In this document: positions 62,233 through 64,000 of the stretch, in pieces
How positions within the stretch are numbered: the first letter of the stretch is position 1
Layout: each line of letters starts with the position of its first letter
Assembly (NCBI RefSeq): GCF_009882915.1
Contig: NZ_WTUW01000002.1
Span: forward strand, 1,516,895-1,580,894
Origin: Sneathiella litorea
Lineage (GTDB): Bacteria > Pseudomonadota > Alphaproteobacteria > Sneathiellales > Sneathiellaceae
DNA length: 64,000 nucleotides
Reading direction: 5' to 3'
The notes under the pieces: model-generated
Database searches by the model: none
What the model was told of the DNA's origin: nothing
What the model saw: only the letters and a program-made list of their open reading frames with translations
Made by a program: the position numbers and the translations under genes

Positions 62233-63963
62233 ATGACACGATTTGCAAATATCGGCGCATCGGCAATTTTTCTTTTTCTCGCCATTTTGCTCATCCTAAG
62301 CCGTTTTGCTTCTGAGGCTATTCATTCCCCGGTTCTTTTCCTTCTTGCCGCACTCCTAACTACCTCTGTGCTTATCGGGAAGGTCAGTGGACGAAGGAGC
62401 ATTGCTGTAGGCCTTCTCACCATTCTCGCCTTTTTTATTCTTATTGTTTCTTGGGCATTTGTAACCCAGCCTTTCTATGATCCTGGTTTCGATGGCTATG
62501 CGTATCATTTAAGCGCCATATGGGGCATCGGCGAAGGCTGGAATCCCTTTTTATCCCCGCATAACAATATATGGGTGGATTCTTACCCTAACGGTTACTG
62601 GGTGCTGCAATCCTACATCGTCAGTCTTACAGGGATGCTGATGTCAGGACAGGCTCTTATCGTTGGCCTGATGGCGGCAGTAGGCCTGTTGGCCTACAGC
62701 TTTATTCTGGATAATTTCGCAAGTAGAATAGCTCGCTTTCCCAGGATAGCAGCATTGATATTTGCAAGTCTACTGGTCGGGAACCCGGTTGTCATCGGGC
62801 AACTATTGACCCACTATGTAGATGCACCACTATATTTATTTGGCGCTGCACTCGCACTTTTTATGTTATCAGACACATTCTCTTCCAGCCGCCTCGCTCG
62901 GATCTCCGCACTCGCCTGTGTCATCCTGATGGTCAATACGAAGACTGCGGCACTTTATTACACTCCGTTGATCGTGGTTGCCGGTTTCGTGACGGAACTT
63001 GTATTTCAAAGCACCGATGGAAACATAATATCGCGCACTTTCCACTGGCTAAAAATAAAGGGAAGTTTGTACATCATCACATTCCTTCTTGGCGTCACCG
63101 TCATTGGGTATAAGCCTTATGTCACAAATATTCTGGATCACGGACAGCTTCTCTATCCCTCTGTGGCAAAAATTATGAAAGGGAATGAACCTGCAAATGT
63201 GGTTTCGTTATCTGCCCCGATGAAATTCTTCTATGGTATATTTGCTCGAACAGATCATAGTGAGTGGCCCATTGACGCTCCAATCGAGCTTAAAATTCCA
63301 GGAACTTTTAAACTCACAGAGTTTAAATATCTCCGGTTTGATACCCGAAGGGGTGGATTCGGCCCCTTCTTTAGCCTCGCGTTACTTACGGCGATTGCTG
63401 CCTATATGACCAGCCGGATCGCATATCGCAATAAAAATACACCTCACTGGCGCCGCGAGGGAGATGGCCTCGCCTTATTCGGTACTGTAATAATTGGCGC
63501 ATCTGTATTCTTTCCGGAATCTTGGTGGGCAAGATATGTTCCTTTCACTTGGCTAAGCATCATCCTGTTTATGGTTGCAGCCCTGAAATTGAGCGAGACT
63601 GGCAAAGTACCAATCCTATCCCGCCTCTTGCTATGTATTGCGGCCTTATCCTTATTGGGGTGTATTCTTGCAAGTGGCCTTGGCGCGCTTCGTGAGAGTA
63701 AGCTTCTTTATTCCAGAACTGAAATGATTCAGGAACTTTCAAAGTTTCCCGAGGTGAAACTCCTTATGTTCTACGAACCTCCCGCCTATCGGGATTACCA
63801 GTCCACCTCCACCCAGGACGGACTGTCGGTATGGACGCGTCTTCTTACGGACAGAGGACTGAAAACAGAGATAACCCGCGAACGTAACCAGTTTGACTGT
63901 GACATGGCTGGGTATCTTAATGGAGGGATCTATTGGTGCATCGTCATTGATGAAATGCAATAA
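62233..63963 (+). CDS. Polytopic GT-C-like membrane protein, paralogue 4
   Basis: A 576-residue member of the four-copy family: FDGYAYHLSAIWGIG (about 84-98), WVDSYPNGYWVLQSY, THYVDAPLYLFG, GYKPYVTNILDHG, TRRGGFGPFFSLALL, FPESWWARYVPFTWL, and the C-terminal CDMAGYLNGGIYWC tail. It begins 64 bases after paralogue 3, with TAGGAAAG upstream of the ATG, and ends 37 bases before the window edge, so further copies may follow. Predicted inner-membrane protein with a periplasmic tail; function inferred only from GT-C-like topology. Confidence 0.75.
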   Translation: MTRFANIGASAIFLFLAILLILSRFASEAIHSPVLFLLAALLTTSVLIGKVSGRRSIAVGLLTILAFFILIVSWAFVTQPFYDPGFDGYAYHLSAIWGIGEGWNPFLSPHNNIWVDSYPNGYWVLQSYIVSLTGMLMSGQALIVGLMAAVGLLAYSFILDNFASRIARFPRIAALIFASLLVGNPVVIGQLLTHYVDAPLYLFGAALALFMLSDTFSSSRLARISALACVILMVNTKTAALYYTPLIVVAGFVTELVFQSTDGNIISRTFHWLKIKGSLYIITFLLGVTVIGYKPYVTNILDHGQLLYPSVAKIMKGNEPANVVSLSAPMKFFYGIFARTDHSEWPIDAPIELKIPGTFKLTEFKYLRFDTRRGGFGPFFSLALLTAIAAYMTSRIAYRNKNTPHWRREGDGLALFGTVIIGASVFFPESWWARYVPFTWLSIILFMVAALKLSETGKVPILSRLLLCIAALSLLGCILASGLGALRESKLLYSRTEMIQELSKFPEVKLLMFYEPPAYRDYQSTSTQDGLSVWTRLLTDRGLKTEITRERNQFDCDMAGYLNGGIYWCIVIDEMQ

Positions 63964-64000
63964 CTCTTAAATCACCCTTCTTAAGCGTCTTTTCAACAAA

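Noticed and set aside
52143-63963. O-antigen, capsule or prophage island
   Set aside because: No polymerase, flippase of Wzx type, ligase, nucleotide-sugar enzymes, integrase or phage genes are present; base composition is not obviously different.
1-64000. tRNA, rRNA, CRISPR arrays and insertion sequences
   Set aside because: None seen: no cloverleaf-like conserved T-loop segments, no spaced direct-repeat arrays and no transposase frames.

Overview
The window looks like a contiguous piece of an alphaproteobacterial chromosome with roughly even base composition. Gene content supports this: TRAP transporters, an IclR-led catabolic operon, a YdbH/YnbE/YdbL set, a PlcP/glycosyltransferase lipid-remodelling pair, a ugp operon and an amidoligase/GATase pair. 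A marine or free-living heterotroph is a reasonable inference, but no rRNA, tRNA or other taxonomic marker is present and no genus can be named. I saw no insertion sequence, prophage, CRISPR array or replication origin.

Region 1 (1-7.1 kb) is a tightly overlapping minus-strand operon: iclR, E1-alpha, E1-beta, an acetolactate-synthase-like TPP enzyme, dctP, dctQ, and the first codons of dctM at the window edge. It looks like uptake of an organic acid followed by TPP-dependent cleavage, with no E2/E3 genes in view. A divergent gene encodes an unusual protein made of two copies of one domain. Region 2 (7.3-14 kb) holds an MFS carrier, a Crp/Fnr regulator, a dodecin whose frame is open to an upstream reading frame, an enoyl-CoA hydratase, a secreted helical protein and a haloacid dehalogenase.

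Region 3 (14-35.6 kb) begins with an A-PCP-thioesterase protein followed by an ATP-grasp enzyme, a possible small biosynthetic unit. Then come yghU, an ATC-hydrolase-family protein, the ydbH-ynbE-ydbL envelope set, a second GST, an acyl-CoA dehydrogenase, a DUF1989 protein, DUF2207/LemA membrane proteins, a PhyH dioxygenase and an FAD monooxygenase. A tandem universal stress protein follows behind a near-ideal FNR-type class II promoter, then the amidoligase/GATase pair and a class IV aminotransferase.

Region 4 (35.6-51.9 kb) has two themes. One is polyprenyl-linked sugar: an SMR-type carrier, a HAD-UbiA fusion and a GT39-like transferase. The other is phosphate economy: a DAG-kinase-family gene divergent from plcP-agt, with PhoB-box-like repeats between them, and a ugpBAEC operon with another box-like site. 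Photolyase, an SDR enzyme, LysR, a MarR-GNAT fusion and an EamA carrier fill the rest.

Region 5 (52.1-64 kb) is the most unusual. Four paralogous proteins of about 580 residues (plus strand, two on each side) flank three paralogous GT87/DUF2029 proteins (minus strand). All seven are polytopic GT-C-like proteins. Together with the HAD-UbiA/GT39 group they suggest a large, lineage-expanded, lipid-linked-sugar glycosylation locus whose product I cannot name.
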